From Niallia endozanthoxylica (lineage in GTDB: Bacteria; Bacillota; Bacilli; Bacillales; Cytobacillaceae): a DNA stretch of 64,000 bases. The notes under the pieces were generated by a model. The model was not told the origin of the DNA. It saw only the letters and a list, made by a program, of their open reading frames with translations, and ran no database searches. Made by a program: the position numbers and the translations under genes. Positions 26,730 through 35,803 of this stretch are shown one piece after another. The DNA lies in the NCBI RefSeq assembly GCF_008710145.1, contig NZ_VYKL01000004.1, positions 62,001 through 126,000 of the forward strand. Reading direction: 5' to 3'. Each line of letters begins with the position of its first letter. The stretch's first letter is position 1.

Positions 26730-29711
26730 TTGAAAATTATGGAGATATACATATATGGATATGGGAAATTTGAAAATCGAAAATTTACCAACATCCAAGA
26801 CCAGCACGTATTCTTCGGTGAAAATGAAGCGGGTAAGTCTACTATTATGTCGTTTATTCATAGTATATTATTCGGGTTTCCAACAAAACAGCAATCAGAG
26901 CTTCGCTATGAACCTAAAAAAGGTGCAAAATATGGCGGACAGCTAACGGTTCTTTTTCCTGATAAAGGGACAGTAATTATTGAAAGAGTTAAAGGCAAAG
27001 CGGTTGGGGATGTTTTAGTCAGGCTGGAAAATGGGGTCATTGGCGGGGAAGAATTATTAAAAGAGCTGCTTTCATCGATAGATAAGCAGGTATTTCAAGC
27101 AATCTTTTCCTTTAACCTGCATAGTCTGCAAAATGTGCATCAAATGAAGGGAGAAGACCTTGGCCGCTTTTTATTTTCGACGGGAACGATTGGCACTGAT
27201 CGTCTGCTGAAGGCAGAGAACGAGCTTGTAAAGGAATTAGAAAACCGTTTTAAGCCAAATGGAAGAAATCCGAAACTGAATAGTAAGCTGAAGGAATTGC
27301 GCGGGCTAAGAAACGATTTGCGCAGATTAGAAGAAAAGAATGAACAATATGTAAATCTGGTAGGAAAAAGGGGTTTTCTTGAAGCTAGAATCAAAGCTCT
27401 CAGATCGGAGTCTCTCCTGCTATCTGCCGAGCAAACTCGTTTAGAGGAATGGAAAAAGGTTTATCCTCTCATTCAAAAAGAAAAGCAACTGAAATATGAA
27501 CTGTCTCAATATAATGAACTTGTATTCCCGGAAAAGGGACTAGAAGAGCTTGAAAGATTAAAGCAGTATCAAAAGGAGATTGAACGGAAAAGAATTACAC
27601 TAAAGCAGCGTATCGAACATTTAAAGGAAGAACTTATTTCCTTACAACCCAATGCGGAGCTTATCGAAAAGGAAAATGAGCTGACGAAAGCAGTTGAAAG
27701 CTTATCGCTGTTAGAGAAATGGAAGCAGGAAAATGTTCAGCTGCAGGTTAAATTGAATAAGCTGGATGAGGACATCTTACACATGCAGAATAAAATGCAT
27801 TTGCCACTTACAGACGATGAAATTCTCTCAATCAACACCAGTGTATTTATGAAAGAAAGAGCGGCGGAATTGCAAGCGAAACAAAAACGATTAGTAGACA
27901 AAAAATTGGAGCTTGATGATCACTTTCAAGAGGAAAAAAGGCAATTAGAGGAGCTAGAGGCAAAGGAGAGCTCTCTTAAAGACGAACTGCTGCCGGAACT
28001 GGAAAGAAAAAGACTACAGGAACAACTGTCTCGTTTTGATTCAAAACGAAATCTGGAGAATGAGTATGAAGAAATAAAGAATCGATTGATTCTTTTAACA
28101 GATGCTGTACAGAAATCATCTGCAAAAGTAAAAAATGAAAAGCTGCAATCTACTATCTTTGCTCTTCTATTTATAATTCTTTGTATGTGGGGCATAATCT
28201 CCGACACCTTTATTCTGATTATTGCAGGGGGTGCAGGGGCAATATTTGCCGTTTTTTCATATGTAAAAATACGCTCGACCTCAGATTCTTTATTACAGAC
28301 TGAAATTCAGCAGCTTCAGAAGCAAAAACTAGAAGTAGAAATTAGTATGAAGCAGCCAAAAGAACATCTAGAGATTTTCGAACAAAAGCTTAATAGAGAT
28401 ACAAAGCTTAGAGAACAATTGATTCAATTAAAAATAATGCTTGAAAGGCAGCAGGAACGGTATGATCAAGTAATTGACCGATTTGAGTCATGGGAAAGAG
28501 ATTCGCTCAAGCTAAACAGGGAAATCGTACTGGTCGGTGAAGAACTTCGGATTCCAAAGGCGATTGCAGCTAAATATTTATATGATGCTTTTGAGTTAAT
28601 AGACGGGTTAAAGAAACTTTACCAAGAGCGTAAATTTCAAATGGCGCAATATGAATCAAATCAATCCGCTATAAAGGAATTAATGATACCGCTAGGCCAT
28701 TTAATCCAACAATTCTTAACAGATGACAATCTTCCCCTGCAAGAGGCAGCACTTTTGTTGAAGAGGACATTACGGGAAGAGCTGGATAAACAGGTAAAAT
28801 ATAAAGAAAAAAATGAACTGCTAGAGGTTCTTCTGGATGAATATCAAGTATACCAGCTTGAATGGGATAGAATTAGCTCCGAAATTTCTGTCCTTTATAC
28901 GGCTGCATCAGCTAAGGACGAACAGCATTTCAGAGAGCTTGCCGAAAAGGCAGGTGTGAAAACAAAGCTCTTAGAGGAATTGAATAACCTGCTATTTCAG
29001 TTGAAGCTGTCCTCTTATACAGAAAAAGAAGCGGAGCAGCTTTCTGAAAAACCAGTAGAACTATCCCTTCAGGAGATAGTGGATAAAAGAGAAAAAAAGG
29101 AAGGGGAATTAACTCTTTTACAAGAGGAATTAGCTGCTATCAAATATGAAATCCAAATGCTGGAGGAGGGAGGGAGCTATGCGGAACTTCTCCATCGCTT
29201 TAAACAATTAAACGCTGAATTTGAGGAAGATGCAAGAGAATGGGCGCGTTTTGCTGTGGCAAAAGAGCTTCTTCAGAGAACGGTTAATAAGTATCAACAA
29301 GAGCGTTTACCAAAAATGCTCCGTCTTGCAGAAAGCTATTTGCAGTTTTTAACGGAAGGCAGATATTATCGGATGATCCCGAAACAGGAAGGCAGCGGCT
29401 TTTTAATAGAGAGCAGAGATCATCTTCTATATGAGGCGAACGAACTCAGCCAAGCAACGACAGAACAAATATATGTATCATTGCGGCTTGCGCTAGCCCT
29501 TACTATATATGAGAAATATAAGTTTCCTATCATCATTGATGACAGCTTTGTAAACTTTGACAGTACAAGAACGAGCAAAGTAACCGAACTATTAAAACAA
29601 CTAAAAGATCACCAAATCCTATTTTTTACTTGTCATGAACATTTACTTCAGTATTTTCCAGAGGCTGAAATTACTCGCTTAAATAAGCAGAATTCAGTTT
29701 CAACGAAATAA
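26730..29711 (+). CDS. yhaN: SbcC/Rad50-like coiled-coil ATPase YhaN
   Basis: A 993-residue AAA/SMC-like ATPase. Walker A GENEAGKST is at about 29-37; SILFGFPTKQQSELRYEPK follows. Long coiled coils (about 175-450 and 520-850) flank a strongly hydrophobic hairpin (about 473-512), where Rad50 has its zinc hook. The C-terminal Walker B is IIIDDSFVNFD (about 934). The start is TTG 26730 with a perfect AAGGAGGTGA upstream. It forms an operon with yhaO. The hydrophobic hairpin suggests membrane attachment, as proposed for this family. A strong bidirectional terminator overlaps the stop. Confidence 0.92.
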   Translation: MKIMEIYIYGYGKFENRKFTNIQDQHVFFGENEAGKSTIMSFIHSILFGFPTKQQSELRYEPKKGAKYGGQLTVLFPDKGTVIIERVKGKAVGDVLVRLENGVIGGEELLKELLSSIDKQVFQAIFSFNLHSLQNVHQMKGEDLGRFLFSTGTIGTDRLLKAENELVKELENRFKPNGRNPKLNSKLKELRGLRNDLRRLEEKNEQYVNLVGKRGFLEARIKALRSESLLLSAEQTRLEEWKKVYPLIQKEKQLKYELSQYNELVFPEKGLEELERLKQYQKEIERKRITLKQRIEHLKEELISLQPNAELIEKENELTKAVESLSLLEKWKQENVQLQVKLNKLDEDILHMQNKMHLPLTDDEILSINTSVFMKERAAELQAKQKRLVDKKLELDDHFQEEKRQLEELEAKESSLKDELLPELERKRLQEQLSRFDSKRNLENEYEEIKNRLILLTDAVQKSSAKVKNEKLQSTIFALLFIILCMWGIISDTFILIIAGGAGAIFAVFSYVKIRSTSDSLLQTEIQQLQKQKLEVEISMKQPKEHLEIFEQKLNRDTKLREQLIQLKIMLERQQERYDQVIDRFESWERDSLKLNREIVLVGEELRIPKAIAAKYLYDAFELIDGLKKLYQERKFQMAQYESNQSAIKELMIPLGHLIQQFLTDDNLPLQEAALLLKRTLREELDKQVKYKEKNELLEVLLDEYQVYQLEWDRISSEISVLYTAASAKDEQHFRELAEKAGVKTKLLEELNNLLFQLKLSSYTEKEAEQLSEKPVELSLQEIVDKREKKEGELTLLQEELAAIKYEIQMLEEGGSYAELLHRFKQLNAEFEEDAREWARFAVAKELLQRTVNKYQQERLPKMLRLAESYLQFLTEGRYYRMIPKQEGSGFLIESRDHLLYEANELSQATTEQIYVSLRLALALTIYEKYKFPIIIDDSFVNFDSTRTSKVTELLKQLKDHQILFFTCHEHLLQYFPEAEITRLNKQNSVSTK

Positions 29712-29746
29712 TAAAAGCAAGGGCAGCCCCTTGCTTTTATTATTTC
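29705..29746. terminator. Bidirectional terminator between yhaN and the yhaM-like gene
   Basis: A near-perfect 19-bp stem (AATAATAAAAGCAAGGG and its complement) contains the stop codons of both convergent genes. Confidence 0.92.
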
Positions 29747-30972
29747 GTCTCTTCCGTATTTTCATATCGGCTGTCGAGATAGTCAGCAATATGAATAATG
29801 TAGCCTTCGATGGTTTGGGGACTTCGAATACAGGAGCCCCATTCAGGAAGGCCGTGATGACATAAAATACAATGTGACATGTGGTGAATATCTTCCAGTG
29901 TCACTTGAATCCCTTCTGTTTCTATGATTTTAGACAGCATGAGAACTCCGTATGGAATATGTCCAATCATCACACCTAATTCATCCATAATGATTCCAGT
30001 CTGTTTACGGTTTTCAATTGATGCATGGTCAGCGGTTGGGAATAAAAACTTAAATTCCTCATATTTCTTTCCGGCATGATCATATTCTAGCAGCTTACCT
30101 ATATCATGGAATAATATACTTGTCATAATAAGGTCATAATTTGGATTCTTTTGAGTGTGGTCCATCATACCATATAGCATTGTATATAAATGATCAATGG
30201 TATCTTTCCAGACAAGCTGCTGGGTATTCACATTGGCAGCTTGTATTTGATTCCAAATGTCCCTTTTGTGTGCCTTCTCAACATGATTGATAAGTTTCAT
30301 GATAGCCTGGTAATGATTGTCTTCCGTCTTTAAGATGAATCTAGCAAATCGCATGAGTCCGACCGTGTGCTTAAGCAAACCGCCTAAATAATTATGGTGA
30401 TAGCCCTTTGCCGCGGGACGAAGGCAAAATTGATCCCAAAACCTATGCATGGCCGCTAAGGAAATATCTTTAAAAGGAGATTGGAGTTCATTCAAATAAG
30501 AAAATAGTTCAACCGTCAAGTCATCGATACTTTGTTTTGTATAGGCTAGTAATGTAAAAGGATTAATATCCTCTTTACAAGGTTTAATCTTGTTAATCGT
30601 TAGAGATTTATGTCCCTTATAATCTTCTACTTTCGCTTCTACATCAAACAGAGAATAGTCATCTAGCAGCGGTTTCGTTGTCTCTACAGCCCCTTGATTA
30701 TCCCACATCTTTGCATTAATGTTTCCAGCATTATTGCTGAATCTGATTTTTAAATATTGTTTTCCCGTTTTTGTTGTTTCAACACTATAATCATTTAGGA
30801 GCAATCGAACGCGTACCAGGTTCCCGTTTATTTCATCTTGTAAATGAAAGGTTTCTTCACCTGCAGGAAGGAGCGGGGGAGGAAATTCTTTCAGTATTTG
30901 CTCCCGTTCTGATTCAGAAGCCTCAAATTGAATCGGAATTAAACCATAAAAATAAGTAGATTCTTCTGTCAC
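29740..30972 (-). CDS. yhaM: YhaM-like OB-fold/HD-domain exoribonuclease, long form
   Basis: A 410-residue protein: an OB-fold near residues 50-135 (GKQYLKIRFSN..GNINAKMWD, then YKGHKSLTINKIKP) and an HD domain with SILFHDIGKL (His-Asp near 288) and CHHGLPEWGS. Both features match YhaM, the 3'-5' exoribonuclease of B. subtilis, and it sits at the yhaM position. B. subtilis YhaM is about 314 residues, so this protein carries an extra N-terminal 40 residues and an insertion of about 60-80 residues before the HD motif. I start at GTG 30972, with AGGAG 8 bases upstream. Orthology is likely but not certain. Confidence 0.75.
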   Translation of the reverse strand: MTEESTYFYGLIPIQFEASESEREQILKEFPPPLLPAGEETFHLQDEINGNLVRVRLLLNDYSVETTKTGKQYLKIRFSNNAGNINAKMWDNQGAVETTKPLLDDYSLFDVEAKVEDYKGHKSLTINKIKPCKEDINPFTLLAYTKQSIDDLTVELFSYLNELQSPFKDISLAAMHRFWDQFCLRPAAKGYHHNYLGGLLKHTVGLMRFARFILKTEDNHYQAIMKLINHVEKAHKRDIWNQIQAANVNTQQLVWKDTIDHLYTMLYGMMDHTQKNPNYDLIMTSILFHDIGKLLEYDHAGKKYEEFKFLFPTADHASIENRKQTGIIMDELGVMIGHIPYGVLMLSKIIETEGIQVTLEDIHHMSHCILCHHGLPEWGSCIRSPQTIEGYIIHIADYLDSRYENTEETK

Positions 30973-31161
30973 GTATATCACTCCTATTAAAATAAAACCA
31001 ATTGCTGACAAGTTATATATGTATTATCTTCTACTTTTCATTTTAACTTACTTCATGTTGTTTTTGCGATTAAATTGATTGAGTTCCTATAGTTTCTAAT
31101 TGGTCATAACAATAGGTTTTAGCACATATAATAGACTATCAATTATATCGAAGGTAAAGAG

Positions 31162-31359
31162 GTGAAAAATATCGATATTCCATTTTGGATTTACTTTGTT
31201 GTTGCAGGGATTATCGTAAGTGCTTATATGGTGATTCGAACAGGAAGGGAAGAAAGAATGATGGAAGATGAAATAATAGAGAGGGAAGGCGAAGTCTATA
31301 TGCAACGATTAGAAAAGGAGAGGGAGGAAAAAAAGAAAACACAAAATTCAGCGGGATAA
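31162..31359 (+). CDS. yhaL: Sporulation-associated small membrane protein YhaL
   Basis: A 65-residue protein: one N-terminal membrane helix (IPFWIYFVVAGIIVSAYMVI) followed by a highly charged helical tail rich in Glu, Arg and Lys. Size, architecture and position between yhaM and prsA match B. subtilis YhaL, a sporulation protein of unknown mechanism. The start is GTG at 31162 with AAGGTAAAGAG upstream. It is convergent with prsA. Confidence 0.8.
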   Translation: MKNIDIPFWIYFVVAGIIVSAYMVIRTGREERMMEDEIIEREGEVYMQRLEKEREEKKKTQNSAG

Positions 31360-31376
31360 AGTTAAGAAAAATTGGG

Positions 31377-31501
31377 AAAAGGGGTTGTCCCGTAAGGTGT
31401 CTGGCATCCACAATGAATCAATATCCAGTGCGAACTTACGCAAAGTGATATAGAATAATGTATCTAGAGCCTGACTCCTTTGCTTTTGGGACATCCCCTT
31501 T
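31377..31501. repeat. Long imperfect inverted repeat between yhaL and prsA
   Basis: AAAAGGGGTTGTCCC (31377-31391) pairs with GGGACATCCCCTT (31488-31501), leaving one mismatch, around a 96-base loop that contains GGTGTCTGGCATCC and GAGCCTGACTCC, relatives of the GTGCCTGACAC repeat. It may end transcripts from both flanking genes. Confidence 0.6.
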
Positions 31502-31516
31502 AAATGTGTGCGATTA

Positions 31517-32368
31517 TTACTTTTTCTCTTCTTTTTCTTCTCCTAAAATGCCTTTTAAGTCCTCATCCTTGATTTTAACGTCAGCAGATTTCATTTCCTC
31601 ATTAATGATATTCATCATATTTTCCTGAGTCATTTGGGTGGACTTGTACTTTGCTTCCATCTCATCCTTCACTTTATCAAACGGTTCCTCTTCCTTCTTT
31701 TCAGTTACTTGAATGATATGGAAACCAAACTGAGATTTTACAGGCTCACTTATTTCATTGATATCTAAAGCATAGGCAGCCTCTTCAAATTCAGGTACCA
31801 TTGCTCCTGGTCCAAACCAGCCAAGGTCCCCGCCCTGTTCAGCAGATCCATCCTTTGAATATTCTTTAGCTAGATCTTCAAATTTGCCGCCTTCATCAAG
31901 CTTTGCTTTTACTTCTTTTGCTGTTTCTTCATCTTCTACAAGAATATGGCGGGCTTTAATCTCCGGTTTATAATTTTCTTCGTAGTATTTTTTTACATCC
32001 TCTTCCTTCATATTCTTCAATACAGCTTTTTCAATCAAAACCTCTAATTTAACATTTTCGTCCTTTTTAAAAGCTTCTTCATTTTCAAAACCGTATTGAA
32101 GGAAGAACGTATCTCCTAGCTGTTCTTTGTATTCCTTTACCTTCTCATCTAGGTCCTTATCAGTCACTTCATATTTATCAGACAGAACCTTTGTGTAAAG
32201 GAGCTGCTGCAGCACCATTTCGCCTTGCTTGTCCTTCATTGCTTCATAAAATTCTTCCTTCGTTATATTGCCGGCCTTCGATTCAACAATAGAATCTGAT
32301 CCTCCATTACAAGCACTTAAAGTAAGTACACCGGCTGCCAGTGTTAAAGGTAATATCCATTTTTTCAC
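31517..32368 (-). CDS. prsA: Foldase lipoprotein PrsA (peptidyl-prolyl isomerase)
   Basis: A 283-residue lipoprotein. The signal peptide ends in the lipobox LSAC, Cys20 being lipidated. Flanking chaperone-like helices surround a parvulin PpiC domain (about 133-226: ARHILVEDEETA, GGDLGWFGPGAMVPEFE, FGFHIIQVT). It acts outside the membrane to fold secreted proteins and penicillin-binding proteins. Here it keeps the B. subtilis position near hpr, whose product represses prsA-linked functions there. Lys/Glu-rich C-terminus. Confidence 0.95.
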   Translation of the reverse strand: MKKWILPLTLAAGVLTLSACNGGSDSIVESKAGNITKEEFYEAMKDKQGEMVLQQLLYTKVLSDKYEVTDKDLDEKVKEYKEQLGDTFFLQYGFENEEAFKKDENVKLEVLIEKAVLKNMKEEDVKKYYEENYKPEIKARHILVEDEETAKEVKAKLDEGGKFEDLAKEYSKDGSAEQGGDLGWFGPGAMVPEFEEAAYALDINEISEPVKSQFGFHIIQVTEKKEEEPFDKVKDEMEAKYKSTQMTQENMMNIINEEMKSADVKIKDEDLKGILGEEKEEKK

Positions 32369-32552
32369 GTATAAACACTCCTAATATTAGTATAAGTCGA
32401 TAATTCAACAATCATTACTATAACATAAATTGGATATAGAACAAATTATTACTGTCCATGAAACAAGTATATTTTAGAAAAAATGGGTATTTGACCATCC
32501 CAGATTTGCTATTCGTACATATGATAAAACGAAAGCGAAAGGAGGTAAGATA

Positions 32553-32633
32553 ATGGGGAACTATAGCAACGGTTTCGCGTTAATTGTTGTTTTGTTCATA
32601 TTATTAATTATTGTAGGGGCTTCCTTTTACTAA
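32553..32633 (+). CDS. YjcZ-family sporulation mini-protein
   Basis: A 26-residue protein: a short polar head (MGNYSNG) and one membrane helix, FALIVVLFILLIIVGASFY. This is the YjcZ type of tiny transmembrane spore protein. GGAGG lies 7 bases before the ATG. A paralogue follows 71 bases later. Confidence 0.85.
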   Translation: MGNYSNGFALIVVLFILLIIVGASFY

Positions 32634-32704
32634 AATGATGGGCAGCAAATAGGGATTTGCGGCTTTGTGCAGCTATCACGATCCTATTGAAAGGAGGTGA
32701 TATT

Positions 32705-32794
32705 ATGGGTCAATCTTACGGATACGGCGGAGGATTTGCGCTAATCGTGGTTCTATTCATCCTTTTAATCATTGTAGGTGCAGCATGGTTATAA
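32705..32794 (+). CDS. YjcZ-family sporulation mini-protein (second copy)
   Basis: A 29-residue protein with a GQSYGYGGG head and the same FALIVVLFILLIIVGA membrane helix as its neighbour at 32553, ending AWL. AAAGGAGGTGAT precedes the ATG, a near-ideal ribosome-binding site. The pair is a tandem duplication, probably expressed late in sporulation (inferred from the family). Followed by terminators. Confidence 0.87.
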   Translation: MGQSYGYGGGFALIVVLFILLIIVGAAWL

Positions 32795-32813
32795 GCCAAT
32801 CTTAATTTGTGGA

Positions 32814-32884
32814 GAAAAGTAAAGATGAACAGTCTTTACTTTTCCTAAAAACAATAGCGGTGAGAATCATCTCACCGCCTTTTA
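32814..32884 (+). terminator. Two tandem terminators after the YjcZ pair
   Basis: AAAAGTAAAGA / TCTTTACTTTT (32814-32844) and AGCGGTGAG / CTCACCGCC followed by TTTT (32856-32884). The second also has a T-rich tail on the minus strand and can serve the convergent gene at 32911. Confidence 0.8.
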
Positions 32885-32910
32885 CCATTTCGTTCAAATC
32901 TAATGAATAA

Positions 32911-33096
32911 CTAAACCGTAAACAGAAGTTCAACGTAGGAAGAAATTAATAAGATGGTCACGAGAATATTGATTGTATGGAAAACAGTAGCTTGCTTTTC
33001 TTCTGGTATCTCCTTTTGCAGACAAAGAGAATTCGTCATCTTATTAATATTAAATAATATAAAGCAGGCAAATAAAATAAAAATGTAGATCAACAT
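32911..33096 (-). CDS. Small two-helix membrane protein, unknown
   Basis: A 61-residue protein with two predicted membrane helices (IYIFILFACFILFNI and the C-terminal TINILVTILLISSYVELLF), joined by a charged loop LQKEIPEEKQATVF. AAGGAGG lies 7 bases before the ATG, so it is probably expressed. I do not recognise a family. It lies between the YjcZ pair and a MITE-like element. Confidence 0.7.
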   Translation of the reverse strand: MLIYIFILFACFILFNINKMTNSLCLQKEIPEEKQATVFHTINILVTILLISSYVELLFTV

Positions 33097-33224
33097 TGAT
33101 TTCCTCCTTTTGAGAGGCAGATTATTCTTAAAAGCTACCTAAATGGAATAGTATGATATTTACATTAGCAAAAAATTTCAAAAAAAGATAGAGAAAATTC
33201 ATTTAAAATATTTATTAAAATTAA

Positions 33225-33374
33225 TGCTTTGTTAAATAATATTGTTGATTTTTGACTTCCTTAAGCTGCAGCGTCATGAAGTAACCTTTCAGCTATGCTG
33301 AAAGGCGTGTGAAATATTGATTTCACACGAATGAGTCAAAAATTTAGCTTATCAACAAGTACTTTAACAAAGCC
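33225..33374. repeat. MITE-like element, copy C (inverted, reduced)
   Basis: 150 bp with near-identical inverted ends TGCTTTGTTAAA and TTTAACAAAGCC. Relative to the other copies it is inverted and lacks the long third hairpin. It keeps CCTTTCAGC/GCTGAAAGG and CGTGTGAAAT/ATTTCACACG. Flanked by AAAATTAA on both sides (33217-33224, 33375-33382), a perfect 8-bp candidate target duplication. Confidence 0.87.
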
Positions 33375-33391
33375 AAAATTAAAAATAATAA

Positions 33392-33940
33392 TCATAAATT
33401 TGGCTGATTGATTAAAATTTCAAAGCCGTTCTCATTCTCTTCAATATATGCACGATTAGGTGCCATTAAAACATTTTTAATATAAATAAAATCAGAAGCA
33501 CATAGACCTATATGGAAAGCTAGTAAAATGGTAAAATAATGAACATAATGGTTAAAAAACCAGCAAGCAACAAAAAGAAATCCATTAATAAGGATAAATG
33601 GAGCAATTAAAGTGATGATATACTGCCATTTTAGGATGGGTTCTATAATTCTTATTTGAATAACAGGAAAAATGAAATATTTAATAGAAACAGTCTTTTT
33701 TATTTTATTTTTTAAATGTATGAGTGAGAAAAAGTGTATCATTTTATGGATTGGATACATAAGCCACAATCCTGAAATCAATAATAAGAAATATTTATCT
33801 TCAAATGAAGAAGGTACAAATAAATAGGTTACAGGTACATATAAAACAATAAAAGTGCATAGCATGGTTAAAATAGACAATATGCATACACGTTGTGTGT
33901 TGTATTTTTTAGTGAGATTTATCTCTTTCAAGCAATTCAT
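33392..33940 (-). CDS. DUF3267 (putative zincin peptidase-like) membrane protein
   Basis: A 182-residue protein with four membrane helices. After the first helix pair it has LMYPIHKMIHFFSL; the HKMIH pair fits the metal-site region of the DUF3267 putative-zincin family. It also has DFIYIKNVLMAPN near the C-terminus. No activity is known. I start at ATG 33940, with GGAGG 8 bases upstream. In B. subtilis a gene of this type lies between prsA and yhaI (yhaJ), so it may be yhaJ; I leave the symbol blank. Confidence 0.7.
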   Translation of the reverse strand: MNCLKEINLTKKYNTQRVCILSILTMLCTFIVLYVPVTYLFVPSSFEDKYFLLLISGLWLMYPIHKMIHFFSLIHLKNKIKKTVSIKYFIFPVIQIRIIEPILKWQYIITLIAPFILINGFLFVACWFFNHYVHYFTILLAFHIGLCASDFIYIKNVLMAPNRAYIEENENGFEILINQPNL

Positions 33941-34088
33941 TCTATCAGCCTCCAAAAGGAGAAACATAACTTACTAAGTAAATGTACGATGAAAGAATAA
34001 AAAAATCAATAGGCAAAAGAATTGATTCGACTTTCTGCTCATATGAGGAAGAAAGTCGTCCATTAACATAGATAAGAGGGGAAAGACA

Positions 34089-34427
34089 ATGGATTTGGAA
34101 GCATTATTAGAGAGGATTAAACGACTTGAATACCATCAGTCACTATTGTTGGAAATGAATCAGACAACTAAGTATGCCTTGAATAAATTAATCATTGAAA
34201 AGGGAATGGGGGAGAGGGAAGTACAAAGATTATTTGAGGTTTGTGATATGTTGAGCAAGGAGTTAGAAGAACAGAAAGCGGAAGGTTTTGTGAATTTTCA
34301 TCCGCTTTTCAATAAATTTACTATGAAATTACAAACCGGCGGGCTGCATGCTGAGGATGTCATTGCTGCTTGTATAACCCAGGGGCTATATCTCCCACTA
34401 ATGACAGAGTTAAAAAAGTATTTATAA
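34089..34427 (+). CDS. yhaI: YhaI family protein (DUF1878)
   Basis: A 112-residue soluble helical protein: DLEALLERIKRLEYHQSLL, a Met/Gln-rich middle, then FHPLFNKFTMKLQTGGLHAEDVI. Size and position next to hpr match B. subtilis YhaI, of unknown function. AGAGGGG precedes the ATG. It is convergent with hpr, their stops only a few bases apart, with no room for a separate terminator. Confidence 0.85.
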   Translation: MDLEALLERIKRLEYHQSLLLEMNQTTKYALNKLIIEKGMGEREVQRLFEVCDMLSKELEEQKAEGFVNFHPLFNKFTMKLQTGGLHAEDVIAACITQGLYLPLMTELKKYL

Positions 34428-34432
34428 TGGAT

Positions 34433-35008
34433 TTAAATCAGCTCTGTCTTTTGCGGGAGTTTCTGATGTAATTTCCCTTCTGTTTCTACAAATTCTTTAT
34501 CGATGTTATGGAAGGATTTTTCAAATATCTCCATAAAATCGTCGCCATAAATATTACGGACGATTGCCATTACTTCCAGCATTTCTGGAAACTTCCCGTA
34601 TATGTCCTTTAACGGCAGAGAGGCAGAATATGCTGCATTTTGTGCTGGATCATACGCTTCCATTATCTCTAGGAAGATGTTTTCCCCTTTTTCAGTAAGC
34701 TGAATGTACGTATTACGCTTGTCGTTTTCTTTTTTAGAAAATTGCAGATAACCGCGTTCCTCTAATTTTTTTGAAAAATTAAAAGCCGTTGATACATGCA
34801 TAACCCCAAATTTAGCAACATCTGATATAGACGCACCATTTAAATGGTAAGCAATCCATAGAATATGGTGCTCGTTGATATTGAGATCATACGGCTTAAT
34901 CCATTGCTGCCAATCCTTTTCGATTGATTTCCATAATGCTTTACTAAGTTGACCAATTCTTTGACTAAATAACAGAGCTTCCTTAACTGTATACTCTTTT
35001 TCTTCCAT
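34433..35008 (-). CDS. hpr: MarR-type transition-state regulator Hpr (ScoC)
   Basis: A 191-residue MarR-family repressor. The core [61 protein letters not shown] is close to identical to B. subtilis Hpr, including the recognition helix. Hpr represses extracellular proteases, sporulation and motility genes in the transition to stationary phase. The C-terminal tail is shorter and differs from B. subtilis. ATG 35008 has AGGGTGAT upstream. Confidence 0.95.
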   Translation of the reverse strand: MEEKEYTVKEALLFSQRIGQLSKALWKSIEKDWQQWIKPYDLNINEHHILWIAYHLNGASISDVAKFGVMHVSTAFNFSKKLEERGYLQFSKKENDKRNTYIQLTEKGENIFLEIMEAYDPAQNAAYSASLPLKDIYGKFPEMLEVMAIVRNIYGDDFMEIFEKSFHNIDKEFVETEGKLHQKLPQKTELI

Positions 35009-35199
35009 CCTCTTAATCACCCTTTTTTTTATATCTGTATATTCATTATGCCAATAAAATAAAGATTAATAAAGATATAAATTTACCAAATTTTTAGAAT
35101 ATCGCTTTATTCTTGTGCAGAATAGCTGTTTAAAGGCTGTTTTAAACATGATGACATTAATTACTATTTTTATAATATATTTATTTTCGATTTAAAAAT

Positions 35200-35233
35200 A
35201 AAAAAATCCTTCTTTTTAAAAAGGATTTTTTAA
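35200..35233 (-). terminator. Terminator after yhaH
   Basis: AAAAAATCCTT / AAGGATTTTTT, downstream of yhaH on the minus strand and upstream of hpr. Confidence 0.8.
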
Positions 35234-35260
35234 ATTTTTTGAAAATTTATTTAAATCATC

Positions 35261-35617
35261 TCATTTTTTGCTTAATTCTGATTCGAGCTCTTGAATACTC
35301 TGTTCAATTTCGGCCAGTTCTCTTTGCAATTCCCTTTGATGTGGTTTTATTTCTTGCTGCCAATTTGACACAGTATGCTTGATTTCTAAAACAAAATCTT
35401 TTAATGTTTCAGTCCCTTCAGAAGAGGCTGCTATTAAACTTTGATTCAGCTCTTTTAAATGGTCCTTTAAATCATTTAGTTGATGAAGGACGACTTCTTT
35501 GGATTCTTTAAGGTTATTTCGGGTTTCCACTCCTGATTTTGGTGCTGTAAGCAAGGTACTAATGCCGGCAGATACACCGCCTAACAAAAAGCCGATTAAA
35601 AAAGACTTTCCTTTCAT
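35261..35617 (-). CDS. yhaH: YtxH-domain protein YhaH
   Basis: A 118-residue protein: an N-terminal glycine-rich membrane helix (SFLIGFLLGGVSAGISTLLTAPKSG, the YtxH signature) and a long amphipathic coiled-coil tail. Related YtxH proteins belong to the general stress regulon; a function is not established. ATG 35617 has GAGGTGG 5 bases upstream. It lies upstream of hpr on the same strand but is separated from it by a terminator, as in B. subtilis. Confidence 0.85.
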   Translation of the reverse strand: MKGKSFLIGFLLGGVSAGISTLLTAPKSGVETRNNLKESKEVVLHQLNDLKDHLKELNQSLIAASSEGTETLKDFVLEIKHTVSNWQQEIKPHQRELQRELAEIEQSIQELESELSKK

Positions 35618-35803
35618 CAAAACCACCTCATCTAATTTAATAACCAATACTTCTATAAAAATGAAATAGAATCCTTTTTATATTCATTATTTTTATCTAA
35701 TTGTTTACTGAAGAATGGCGTGTTGCAGTCGTTATATCTTCAAAGTAACAAGCATACATTGTATAAAGCTTTTTCATTTCTAAAGGAGTGCAAACGCTAT
35801 AAT

